From the NCBI GenBank assembly GCA_964416195.1, contig CAYQDB010000023.1:1-34618 (forward strand): 34,618 bases of DNA, given 5' to 3'. The notes under the pieces are model-generated. The model was not told where the DNA came from and ran no database searches. It was given only the letters and a program-made list of their open reading frames with translations. Position 1 is the stretch's first letter, and every line of letters starts with the position of its first letter. The DNA is from CAYQDB01 sp964416195. GTDB taxonomy: Bacteria; Zixibacteria; MSB-5A5; GN15; FEB-12. Of the stretch, positions 16,833-23,634 are shown piece after piece. The position numbers were made by a program, and so were the translations under genes.

Positions 16833-17387
16833 TTAGCCGGATTTAGGCAGGGTTATGCCTTTCTGACCCTGGTATTTGCCTTCTTTATCCTTATATGAAC
16901 TTATACACTCTTCATCGGCCTGAAGAAATATTATCTGGGCAATTCCTTCGTTGGCATACACCCGTACCGGCAGGGGGGCGGTGTTGGAAAGAGAAATGGT
17001 GGCAAAGCCCTCCCATTCCGGCTCAAAAGGCGTGACGTTGACAATGACGCCGGAGCGGGCGTACGTTGATTTTCCGAGGCAGAGAGTAAGCACGTTGCGC
17101 GGTATCTTGAAATACTCCTTCGATTTCGCCAGGACAAACGAGTTTGGCGCAATGAGGATGGAATCAGCCCTGGTATCGACAAAATGATCGGCAGCAAAGC
17201 CCTTGGGGTCGATCTCCTCCAAGCTGTCCGGGTTAAACACCTTGAACTCGTCGGAAAGACTGATGTCGTAGCCATAAGAAGAGACACCAAAGCTTATTCC
17301 CTCCTTCACCTGGCTTTCCGAGAAGGGGTTTATCATCTCATGACGGCGTGCCATCTCAATAATCCACCGGTCAGATTTTATCGGCAT
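16833..17387 (-). CDS. dcd: dCTP deaminase
   Basis: The 184-residue protein deaminates dCTP to dUTP, feeding dTTP synthesis. The family signatures are present: SYGYDISL near residue 37, a substrate-binding loop LGKSTYARSGV, and the catalytic-Glu region NVTPFEPEWEG followed by SNTAPLPVRVYANEG. The C-terminal KYQGQKGITLPK matches the usual nucleotide-closing tail. It is upstream of nifJ on the same strand. No strong ribosome site precedes the ATG. Confidence 0.93.
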   Translation of the reverse strand: MPIKSDRWIIEMARRHEMINPFSESQVKEGISFGVSSYGYDISLSDEFKVFNPDSLEEIDPKGFAADHFVDTRADSILIAPNSFVLAKSKEYFKIPRNVLTLCLGKSTYARSGVIVNVTPFEPEWEGFATISLSNTAPLPVRVYANEGIAQIIFLQADEECISSYKDKEGKYQGQKGITLPKSG

Positions 17388-17421
17388 AAATCCGCAACAT
17401 CCTCTCTACACAGCTCCATAA

Positions 17422-17446
17422 GTGCCGAAAGATAATACTTCGGCAC
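17422..17446. other. 8-bp inverted repeat between the Rrf2 gene and dcd
   Basis: GTGCCGAA (17422-17429) and TTCGGCAC (17439-17446) flank an AT-rich 9-base loop. It lies after the Rrf2 stop and 35 bases before the dcd start, so it may be an operator or a weak terminator. No T run follows on either strand. Confidence 0.35.
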
Positions 17447-17577
17447 CCCGCTGTAAACTGGAATCTGTCTAAGAAAACGGAATCGGGTAGTTCAAGGCTG
17501 CCATAGAATGGATGCGTGAGGACGGGGCAATAATTTCACCACTCTTACTTGACATCATACTTGTGAATTAAACTTAC

Positions 17578-18003
17578 TCAGACTGGAATCTTTTTTCCCT
17601 TCCGCCACCCGCTGAGGTCAGCCAGTGTATACTTCTCGAATGTCGAGATCAGTCTTTCCTCGACAATTGCTATGAGTTCCTTCAAGGCGAAGAAGGTGCG
17701 TTTGTCGAAGACTTCAATGTCCTCTATACACTTCATCAGGTGGTAGGGTCCCTGAATCGCTTCGAGGACGTCCTTGATTGTAAGTTCGGCGGGAGTCTTG
17801 GATAGCGTAAAACCTCCCCGAACTCCACGATGCGAACGCACGATGCCTGCTTTTGATAGAGACTGGAAAATCTTGGACAGAAATTTCTCGGGAATGTTCT
17901 CGGCCTCGGAAATCTCAGACAGCGGCGTTACAATATCCATGTCTTTCTCTGCCAGGTACATAATGCCCAGCATCCCGTATGCTTCAGCTCTCGTAAACTG
18001 CAT
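17578..18003 (-). CDS. Rrf2-family transcriptional regulator
   Basis: The 141-residue protein has the Rrf2 winged helix: MQFTRAEAYGMLGIMYLA at the start, the recognition region ENIPEKFLSKIFQSLSKAGIVRSHRGVRGGFTLS, then the dimerisation helix. Cluster-binding members such as IscR carry three Cys residues around positions 90-105; here only one is seen (KCIEDIEVF), so an iron-sulfur cluster of the classic type is unlikely. AAGG lies about 8 bases before ATG 18003. It diverges from the adenosyltransferase gene and sits upstream of dcd/nifJ, so either could be its target, along with itself. Confidence 0.85.
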   Translation of the reverse strand: MQFTRAEAYGMLGIMYLAEKDMDIVTPLSEISEAENIPEKFLSKIFQSLSKAGIVRSHRGVRGGFTLSKTPAELTIKDVLEAIQGPYHLMKCIEDIEVFDKRTFFALKELIAIVEERLISTFEKYTLADLSGWRKGKKIPV

Positions 18004-18080
18004 ACCGACCTTCTTTTCACGTTGCAGAGCCTGTCGCTCTAAGCAGAAGCGAACGCTTCAGCCACTTCTCATATATATAA

Positions 18081-18109
18081 ACAATACATAAAATAGACCC
18101 CTCAGTCAA
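18081..18109 (-). promoter_or_regulatory. Probable sigma70 promoter of the Rrf2 gene
   Basis: On the minus strand TTGACT (18104-18109), 17 bases, then TATTGT (18081-18086), inside an AT-rich stretch. The predicted start near 18074 gives a leader of about 70 bases. Confidence 0.45.
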
Positions 18110-18256
18110 ATAAAAAGCGTGGTTTTAACGAAGCCTTCGCCAGTTTGAATCGCCGCCTTTTGCGCAACAGAGCGGGTCTGGCTCATTGACTTTTACAAGC
18201 CGGGCCGTTACTTTGGTCAGCGGCTAAGGTGACTGACCGGGCTTCCGGAGGAGAAC

Positions 18257-18808
18257 ATGGCAGAGAAAGAGAAGGATACGCAAAAGGGACTCCTGGTCGT
18301 ATATACCGGTGAGGGAAAGGGGAAAACGACAGCCGCTCTGGGAATGTGCGTCCGGGCGGTCGGTTATGGTTGGAGAATCTGCCTTATCCAGTTCGTCAAG
18401 GGAAGCTGGAAATCAGGCGAGTTGGAGGGGAGCAAGCGGCTTGAGCCCAACCTCGAACTGCATGTTGTGGGCGAGGGATTTGTCGGCATCCTCAGTGACA
18501 CCAAGGACTTTGAAGAGCATCGTGCAGCCGCCAGGGAAGGTATTTCACTTGCAGTAGACAAGGTAAAGTCTCACCGTTACCAGCTAATCATACTTGATGA
18601 ACTTAACGTAGCTATTAAACTCGGTCTGGTAACCGAGGAAGAGGTCCGGTCAATTCTTGATGCCCGCAGCCAGACTCAGCACTTAGTTATTACCGGCCGT
18701 GACGTCCCCGACTGGCTGAAAGAGGAAGCCGACTTAGTGACAGAAATGCGGGAGATTAAGCACCCTTACCAAAAAGGGGTTCTGGCACAGAAGGGGATTG
18801 ATTGGTAG
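18257..18808 (+). CDS. cobO: Corrinoid (cob(I)alamin) adenosyltransferase, CobA/BtuR type
   Basis: The 183-residue enzyme transfers the adenosyl group of ATP to cob(I)alamin, making adenosylcobalamin. Family features are complete: P-loop GEGKGKTTAALG (19-30), IQFVKGSW, ILDELNVAIKLGLV, the HLVITGRDVPDWLKEEADLVTEM block and the closing KHPYQKGVLAQKGI. ATG 18257 is preceded by GGAGGAGA. The cofactor is needed by the methylmalonyl-CoA mutase at 29402-32217. The gene is divergent from the Rrf2 gene and stands alone on its strand. Confidence 0.93.
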   Translation: MAEKEKDTQKGLLVVYTGEGKGKTTAALGMCVRAVGYGWRICLIQFVKGSWKSGELEGSKRLEPNLELHVVGEGFVGILSDTKDFEEHRAAAREGISLAVDKVKSHRYQLIILDELNVAIKLGLVTEEEVRSILDARSQTQHLVITGRDVPDWLKEEADLVTEMREIKHPYQKGVLAQKGIDW

Positions 18809-18819
18809 GTTTGCCGGGA

Positions 18820-18852
18820 GACAGAGGGCGGCCCCCCATAGGCGGGGGTGGA
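18820..18852. repeat. GC-rich REP-like hairpin after the adenosyltransferase gene
   Basis: CCCCC (18833-18837) and GGGGG (18844-18848) form a stem within a GC-rich stretch that resembles the REP-like sequence at the end of the transposase gene near 31559-31590 (shared GACA-GAGG, GCCCCC, GCGG blocks). It may be a solo copy of that transposase's target repeat, and may also terminate the preceding gene. Confidence 0.4.
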
Positions 18853-19039
18853 CGTTTAACACACTTGCCGTCCTTTTGCAGACTAATGACCACTCTCTTT
18901 TTACGCAAGTGTCAACTTAAGTCCGTCCTGATACAGATTATCTTTAAAAAAGCTATCTACATCTATCACCAGAACAATAGTAAGGAGCAACTCTTTTTAC
19001 ACCGAGTTTTTAAAAGCGATTTAATAGAAGATAAATTCT

Positions 19040-19972
19040 CTAAGTTTTTTCTAAGTTTTTTATATAATCTATGGCTGATATGGCTGCGATTGTGCCTTCT
19101 CCACAAGCAACATCTATTTGACGCACGTTCTTTGAGCGCGCATCACCTACTGCATATATACCGGATACAGACGTTTCCATTTTTTCATTAGTAACAATAT
19201 ATCCTGAATCATCTAACTTAATAATATCTTCTAAAAACTTAGTATTAGGTAAAAATCCTGCATATATGAAGACCCCCGAAACATCAATCTGTTCTTCTTC
19301 ACCAGTTTGGCGGCCTTTTGCTGTAATAAAATTGACGTAATCGTCACCGTTTATAGAAATGAGTTCATGATTTAACAAAAATCTTGTTCTTTCGCTCTTT
19401 TGCAATCTTTCTTGTAATATTTTTTCAGCTGTCATATAAGGTAAAAACTCTATAAAAGTTACCTTTTTAACGTATTTAAGAAGAGATTCTCCTTCTTGTA
19501 ATCCAGAATTCCCGCAGCCTACAACAGCAACCTCCTTATTTTTGTACAAAGGCCCATCACATGTAGCACAATAAGAAACGCCCTTTCCCCTATACTTTTT
19601 TTCACCAGGAATATTTAATTTTTTGGGGATGCTGCCTGAAGCTACTATTACCGCGTAAGCATTATACTTTTCCTCGGCTGTTTGTACCTTTATTTTTCCC
19701 TCAGCTGATTCAATTTTTTTTATTTCATTAAATTCATTAATTTTTGTTCCAAATCTTAGAGCCTGTTCTTTAAATTTATCCATCAACTCCATTCCATTTA
19801 TGCCATCTGGAAAACCAGGATAATTTTCCACTAAATCAGTAATTGCAGGAAGCCCTCCACATAGACCCTTTTCTAATAAAAGAGTGTCCATTCCTCCTCT
19901 TGAGGTATAAATTGAAGCAGTCAGGCCTCCAGGACCACCACCCACAACGATGATGTCATGTACACCATTCAT
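19040..19972 (-). CDS. trxB: Thioredoxin reductase-like flavoprotein lacking the NADPH HRRxxxR motif
   Basis: The 310-residue protein has the TrxB layout: FAD motif GGGPGGLTAS (11-20), redox-active CATC (135-138), a second Rossmann motif GCGNSG, and the C-terminal GIYAVGDARSKNVRQI FAD-contact segment. Where NADPH-dependent enzymes have HRRxxxR, this one reads IEFLPYMTAEK, with an acidic residue at the end of the second strand. That argues against NADPH and is compatible with NADH or another electron donor such as ferredoxin. It starts one base after the trxA stop, so the pair is translationally coupled. Codons are AT-rich, unlike its surroundings. Confidence 0.88.
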   Translation of the reverse strand: MNGVHDIIVVGGGPGGLTASIYTSRGGMDTLLLEKGLCGGLPAITDLVENYPGFPDGINGMELMDKFKEQALRFGTKINEFNEIKKIESAEGKIKVQTAEEKYNAYAVIVASGSIPKKLNIPGEKKYRGKGVSYCATCDGPLYKNKEVAVVGCGNSGLQEGESLLKYVKKVTFIEFLPYMTAEKILQERLQKSERTRFLLNHELISINGDDYVNFITAKGRQTGEEEQIDVSGVFIYAGFLPNTKFLEDIIKLDDSGYIVTNEKMETSVSGIYAVGDARSKNVRQIDVACGEGTIAAISAIDYIKNLEKT

Positions 19973-19973
19973 T

Positions 19974-20327
19974 TTATCTCTTTTCGTTTTTTTCTAAATA
20001 TGATTCTATCTTCCTTTTAAGATCTGACTCATAATTTTCTGAGACGCCAACAATTTGTTCCTCTACCTCACCGTTTTTATAAATGTTCAATGTGGGTATA
20101 CTCATTATGCCATATTTAATAGCTACTTGGCGCCCTTCATCAACATTCAATTTGCATACCCTTAATTTTCCCTGATATTCTTGAGCTATTTTTTCAAGGA
20201 TTGGCCCAGCAATACGGCAAGGTCCACACCAGGGAGCCCAAAAATCCACTACTACTGGTATGTCTGATTCTAACACTTCATTTTCAAAATTACCGTCCCC
20301 CACATCAATTGGTTTCCCTTTTCCCAT
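19974..20327 (-). CDS. trxA: Thioredoxin
   Basis: The 117-residue protein has the thioredoxin fold signatures: VVVDFWAPWCGPC with active site WCGPC (33-37), KLNVDEG, and the cis-proline loop GIMSIPTL. It is a cytoplasmic dithiol reductant, reduced by the adjacent TrxB-like protein. ATG 20327 is preceded by GGAGG at good spacing. The N-terminus (MGKGKPIDVG) is a few residues longer than the minimal family. It lies at the right end of the AT-rich block, first gene of the pair. Confidence 0.95.
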   Translation of the reverse strand: MGKGKPIDVGDGNFENEVLESDIPVVVDFWAPWCGPCRIAGPILEKIAQEYQGKLRVCKLNVDEGRQVAIKYGIMSIPTLNIYKNGEVEEQIVGVSENYESDLKRKIESYLEKNEKR

Positions 20328-20484
20328 CTTTATCCTCCAATTTTCAATATAAATAGAATTACTTTAACTAACATTTCCCATGTAAGGTCTCAAAAAACAC
20401 GATTCACATCTTTCAGTACTTTAACAAAACCAAAATCTCCTCGAATTGTCAAGAATCTTCCCGTTTCCCTGGGTGATCGCTCCT

Positions 20485-21128
20485 ATGACCGCAAAAACTG
20501 TTATTCTCTCCACGGGCGGATATCCGGTGAAGCTCAATGTCCCCGGCAAGAAGGAATATGCCGGCAAGGGTGTTTCCTACTGTGCCATCTGTGACGGGCC
20601 CTTTTTCCGTGACCAGGTTATTGCCGTTGTCGGGGGGGCAACGCGGCGGTGGAAGAGGCGAGCTTTTTAACCAAATTCGGTTCCAAAGTGTACATCATCC
20701 ACCGGCGGGATAAGCTCCGCGCTCAGAAAATCGTCCAGCAACGAGCTTTCGACAATCCCAAGATCGAGTTGATCTGGGACAGTATCGTGGAGTCAATCAA
20801 TGGGAACGGCAAACAAGTTACCGATCTATCGCTCAAAAATGTCAAAACAGACAAGAAGTCGACTCTTGAAGTTGGGGCGGTATTTGTCTTTATCGGTTTT
20901 CGTCCCAACTCCAACATTACTCGTGAATCCCTGCATAAGGACGAGGGCGGATACATAATCACCAATGAGAGGGTGGAGACATCCATCAAAGGCATCTATG
21001 CCTATGGCGATGTTCGCGCTCAGTTGGTCCGGCAGATTACCAACGCTGTCGGTGATGGTACCACCGCGGCCGTGGCGGCAGAAAAGTATATTGAAGAGCT
21101 GGAAGACAAACTTGCCCACGGGACGTGA
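20485..21128 (+). pseudogene. trxB: Remnant of a native thioredoxin reductase gene (N-terminus lost, frameshifted)
   Basis: Two frames together encode the C-terminal two-thirds of a canonical TrxB: TAKTVILSTGG, redox site CAICDG, then after a frame change VEEASFLTKFGS, the NADPH motif HRRDKLR, VFIGFRPN and GIYAYGDVRAQLVRQI. The frames join at a G7 run (20632-20638); eight Gs would restore VVGGGNAAVEEA, so one G is missing. The first ~105 residues, including the FAD GxGxxG motif, are absent, and the AT-rich block begins there. Base composition matches the rest of the window. It cannot make a functional reductase even if the missing G is a sequencing error. Confidence 0.85.
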
Positions 21129-21457
21129 ACGCTTCCCAACATGAGGAGAAGGGACACGCAGCAAACCGGGACAACATCCTTACTCGTACGATAGAGTTAT
21201 CCAGATTCGAGTTTATGATGTTGTATTGCCCGAAGACATAATGCTTCAGGATGTATATGCAACGGGCTGCGCATTCCCTTGTCAAGAGAGGAGGCAGGAG
21301 CTTCCGGGGTCCTATGTTTGCATGAGTAGCTCTCCGACCCTTTGTCTGCCAACCGATTACAAGCCACCAGCTATGTGCCGGTCTTATATCCGTTTCTTCT
21401 GAGTCGTCGGCACATTGCTTGCTTTCCTCTTGTGTGGCTCTTGTCAGTCCTAAGCAT
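21129..21457. other. Gap without a recognisable gene
   Basis: Between the trxB remnant and the 21458 hairpin I see no supported ORF, no repeat and no clear promoter. It could hold the 5' part of a small RNA ending at the hairpin, or the promoter of the kinase genes. Confidence 0.3.
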
Positions 21458-21538
21458 CCGGGAGTGGTGCTGTGCTGGGCAACCAGCCGCCCGACGTTAG
21501 AGTCGGATATCCCCCTCCGCCACTCCCGGTTCTTTTTT
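21458..21538 (+). terminator. Long branched hairpin with T run (terminator or 3' end of a small RNA)
   Basis: A perfect 10-bp stem, CCGGGAGTGG (21458-21467) and CCACTCCCGG (21520-21529), encloses a second stem CCGAC/GTCGG (21491-21506) and is followed by TTCTTTTTTT. This is a strong plus-strand intrinsic terminator. It is far (330 bases) from the trxB remnant, so it more likely ends an unannotated small transcript or a kinase-gene attenuator than the remnant itself. Confidence 0.5.
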
Positions 21539-21603
21539 TATCTGCTTTTTCATCCCATGGATTCAGGAGCGATTGCCAACTGTCGATATCATCTTTGATA
21601 TCG

Positions 21604-23592
21604 ATGAAATCGAGGTTTCAACATCAGTTGCCAGGTCTGCGCAGCCCCGGCTTTTTTACCCGGCTGGCCAATATAATAATTATCCAGATTATCTTTGTCT
21701 TTGCGGCTGTAGCCCTGTTAATCTTTTTTCCCCAACAATCGAATAGGATCTATTCCGACCTCGCTCTACCGAGGCCCGAGCTTCGGGCAATCGCTGAGAA
21801 AGCTGGTTCTCTCCTGAAGCAACAGCTTTCACCTGCGGATGATTTCGTAGACAACGAAAAGATCCGGTCATTACTTTTCCCTCTCTTCCTTGAAGAACAG
21901 ATCATTACGGAAGCCGATATCTTTGTGCCAATTGGGGATGACGGTTTTGTTCCTATCTATGCTTTCCGGAGACCTGAGCAAACCCGCAGTGCGGAATCTT
22001 CTGATCACGACTTATCCCGTGTGGTTAATGCCAGTATTGTCCTTCTGGAGCTTCGGCAACCGGATGCGCTTCCAATTTCTTCGATATGTTGTTCAAAACA
22101 TTTAGTCCACTACTACCCCTTCGATGTGAGTGCAAACCTCCCGGCAGTTCTTGTCGCCATAACGGAACACAATCTGGTCATTTCCGAACGTTCACAGCTT
22201 GTGTACGCGTTGTTCCTGTTGTTTTTGTGCTCTGCCCTGGTATCGCTCCTGATTGTCTACCTGATTTCCCGCAGGTTCAAAGAGCCATTGGATCAATTGA
22301 TCCACGGTTTTGAGAAAACGGCCGACGGCGAGCTATATTATCTCTTCGAAAAGAAGGGAGATACGGAGCTGAAGAAGCTGGTGGGGGCTTTCAACAGGAT
22401 GTCGGAAACACTCTGGCAAAACCATAGAAAATTGAAGCAATCCAACTTCGACCTGGCAAACGCCAATTTAGCCTTCTTGGAGTCCCAACTGTTCCTAGCA
22501 ACCCTCATCGACAGCTCCCCTGGTTGTATTGTGGCTGCAGATTCTGAGGGAAGGATAATGATCTTCAACCATGAGGCCTCCCAGGTATTCGGATATGGTA
22601 AAGAGGAAGCTATTGGCAAAAATGTCGAGGAACTGTTCACCAACGCTGCCAGAGAGAGTCGAGTATATCGGCCGTCCGGCGGCAATCAATCGGGAGCGGA
22701 AGTATTGTGCCGTCGCCGTGACGGCTCGACCTTCCCTGCCTATCTGATTGCTTCATCAGTCGTAATCAGAGATAGCAGCGCCCCTGCCTATCTGTACATT
22801 ATTCGCGATATCTCCGAGAGCAAGAGTTTTCAACAGATGATGATCAGGCTCGACCGTTACTATACGCGAGGTCAAATGGCTGGTGAGATTGCTCACGAAA
22901 TCAATAACTACTTGGCGGTGTTATCCGGCAACATCGAACTGATGCCCCTGCTGCTTAAGAAGGGAAACATCGACAAGGCCGGTCAGAGACTTGAGGTGAT
23001 GAAAAAAACCGTTGACAAAATTGTACGATTTACGGACGGACTCATAGATGTCCATCCGGACGAGGCGGGATTTGAACTGGCGGACATCAACCAGCTTGTG
23101 GAAAACACGATCGCTTTCCTAAAGCCCCAAAATAAATTTGACGCTGTCGAGATAGCCACTATGCTTTCGCCTGATCTGTCTCTGGTCGAGATTGATGTCG
23201 GCCAGATTCAGCAGCTGCTCGTGAACTTATTGTATAACTCGGCTGAGGCGTTGAAGCACCAACCGGAGCAGAAGAAGATCTGGATAACAACCTCGGTTGT
23301 CGGTGAGGAGTCCGAGAAATCAGCTCAAGTTGAGGTGAAAGACAACGGTCCCGGCGTAGCCGAGGGAAAAGAACAGGCTTTGTTTGTGGAGCGTTTTACC
23401 ACCGAGCGGAAAGGTCAAGGCATAGGGTTGATTACCTGCCGCAAGATCGTCGAGGCCCATAACGGCAAGATTGCCTACCGCAAGGAAGGAGGGGCTGTTT
23501 TCTCCTTTACTATCTCTATGAAAAGGCCGTACACCTCGAGTGACACCACTTCGGAAATCCTCGCCCAACAGTCGTTAACTCAACCGGCTTAA
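21604..23592 (+). CDS. Membrane-bound PAS-domain sensor histidine kinase
   Basis: The 662-residue protein has two membrane segments (about 20-43 and 199-222) flanking a ~155-residue extracytoplasmic sensor. These are followed by HAMP (to ~270), PAS/PAC (about 295-408), a phospho-acceptor helix with His431 in GEIAHEINNYLAVLSGN, and a HATPase domain with the N-box LLVNLLYNSAEAL, DNGPGV and GQGIGLITCRKIV. The NN after the His (instead of NP) is a less common H-box. ATG 21604 is chosen because the earlier in-frame Met (21472) lies inside the terminator-like hairpin; its ribosome site is weak. A second kinase gene follows after 42 bases. No response regulator is adjacent, so partner and signal are unknown. 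Confidence 0.85.
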   Translation: MKSRFQHQLPGLRSPGFFTRLANIIIIQIIFVFAAVALLIFFPQQSNRIYSDLALPRPELRAIAEKAGSLLKQQLSPADDFVDNEKIRSLLFPLFLEEQIITEADIFVPIGDDGFVPIYAFRRPEQTRSAESSDHDLSRVVNASIVLLELRQPDALPISSICCSKHLVHYYPFDVSANLPAVLVAITEHNLVISERSQLVYALFLLFLCSALVSLLIVYLISRRFKEPLDQLIHGFEKTADGELYYLFEKKGDTELKKLVGAFNRMSETLWQNHRKLKQSNFDLANANLAFLESQLFLATLIDSSPGCIVAADSEGRIMIFNHEASQVFGYGKEEAIGKNVEELFTNAARESRVYRPSGGNQSGAEVLCRRRDGSTFPAYLIASSVVIRDSSAPAYLYIIRDISESKSFQQMMIRLDRYYTRGQMAGEIAHEINNYLAVLSGNIELMPLLLKKGNIDKAGQRLEVMKKTVDKIVRFTDGLIDVHPDEAGFELADINQLVENTIAFLKPQNKFDAVEIATMLSPDLSLVEIDVGQIQQLLVNLLYNSAEALKHQPEQKKIWITTSVVGEESEKSAQVEVKDNGPGVAEGKEQALFVERFTTERKGQGIGLITCRKIVEAHNGKIAYRKEGGAVFSFTISMKRPYTSSDTTSEILAQQSLTQPA

Positions 23593-23634
23593 GTTTTGGT
23601 TGTTGGCAAGCGCGATTTGGCGTAGGTTAACGGT

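Larger units (their letters stand above)
18930..20470. mobile_element. AT-rich inserted block carrying trxA-trxB (putative horizontal acquisition)
   Basis: Base composition drops abruptly after about 18910 and rises again near 20470. The block holds only a minus-strand thioredoxin and thioredoxin reductase with AT-rich codons. Its right side abuts the truncated native trxB. No transposase, terminal repeat or integrase is visible, so the route is unknown: allele replacement, an old insertion, or an assembly join are all possible. Edges are approximate to within tens of bases. Confidence 0.5.

Noticed and set aside
21458..21530. Small bacterial signal recognition particle RNA
   Set aside because: The GGTGCTG start resembles it, but the invariant GGAAGGAAGCAGCC apical region is missing.
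21472..21603. Upstream extension of the first kinase (start at 21472)
   Set aside because: The 44 extra residues are encoded by the hairpin and T run and do not look like protein; ATG 21604 begins just before the first membrane segment.
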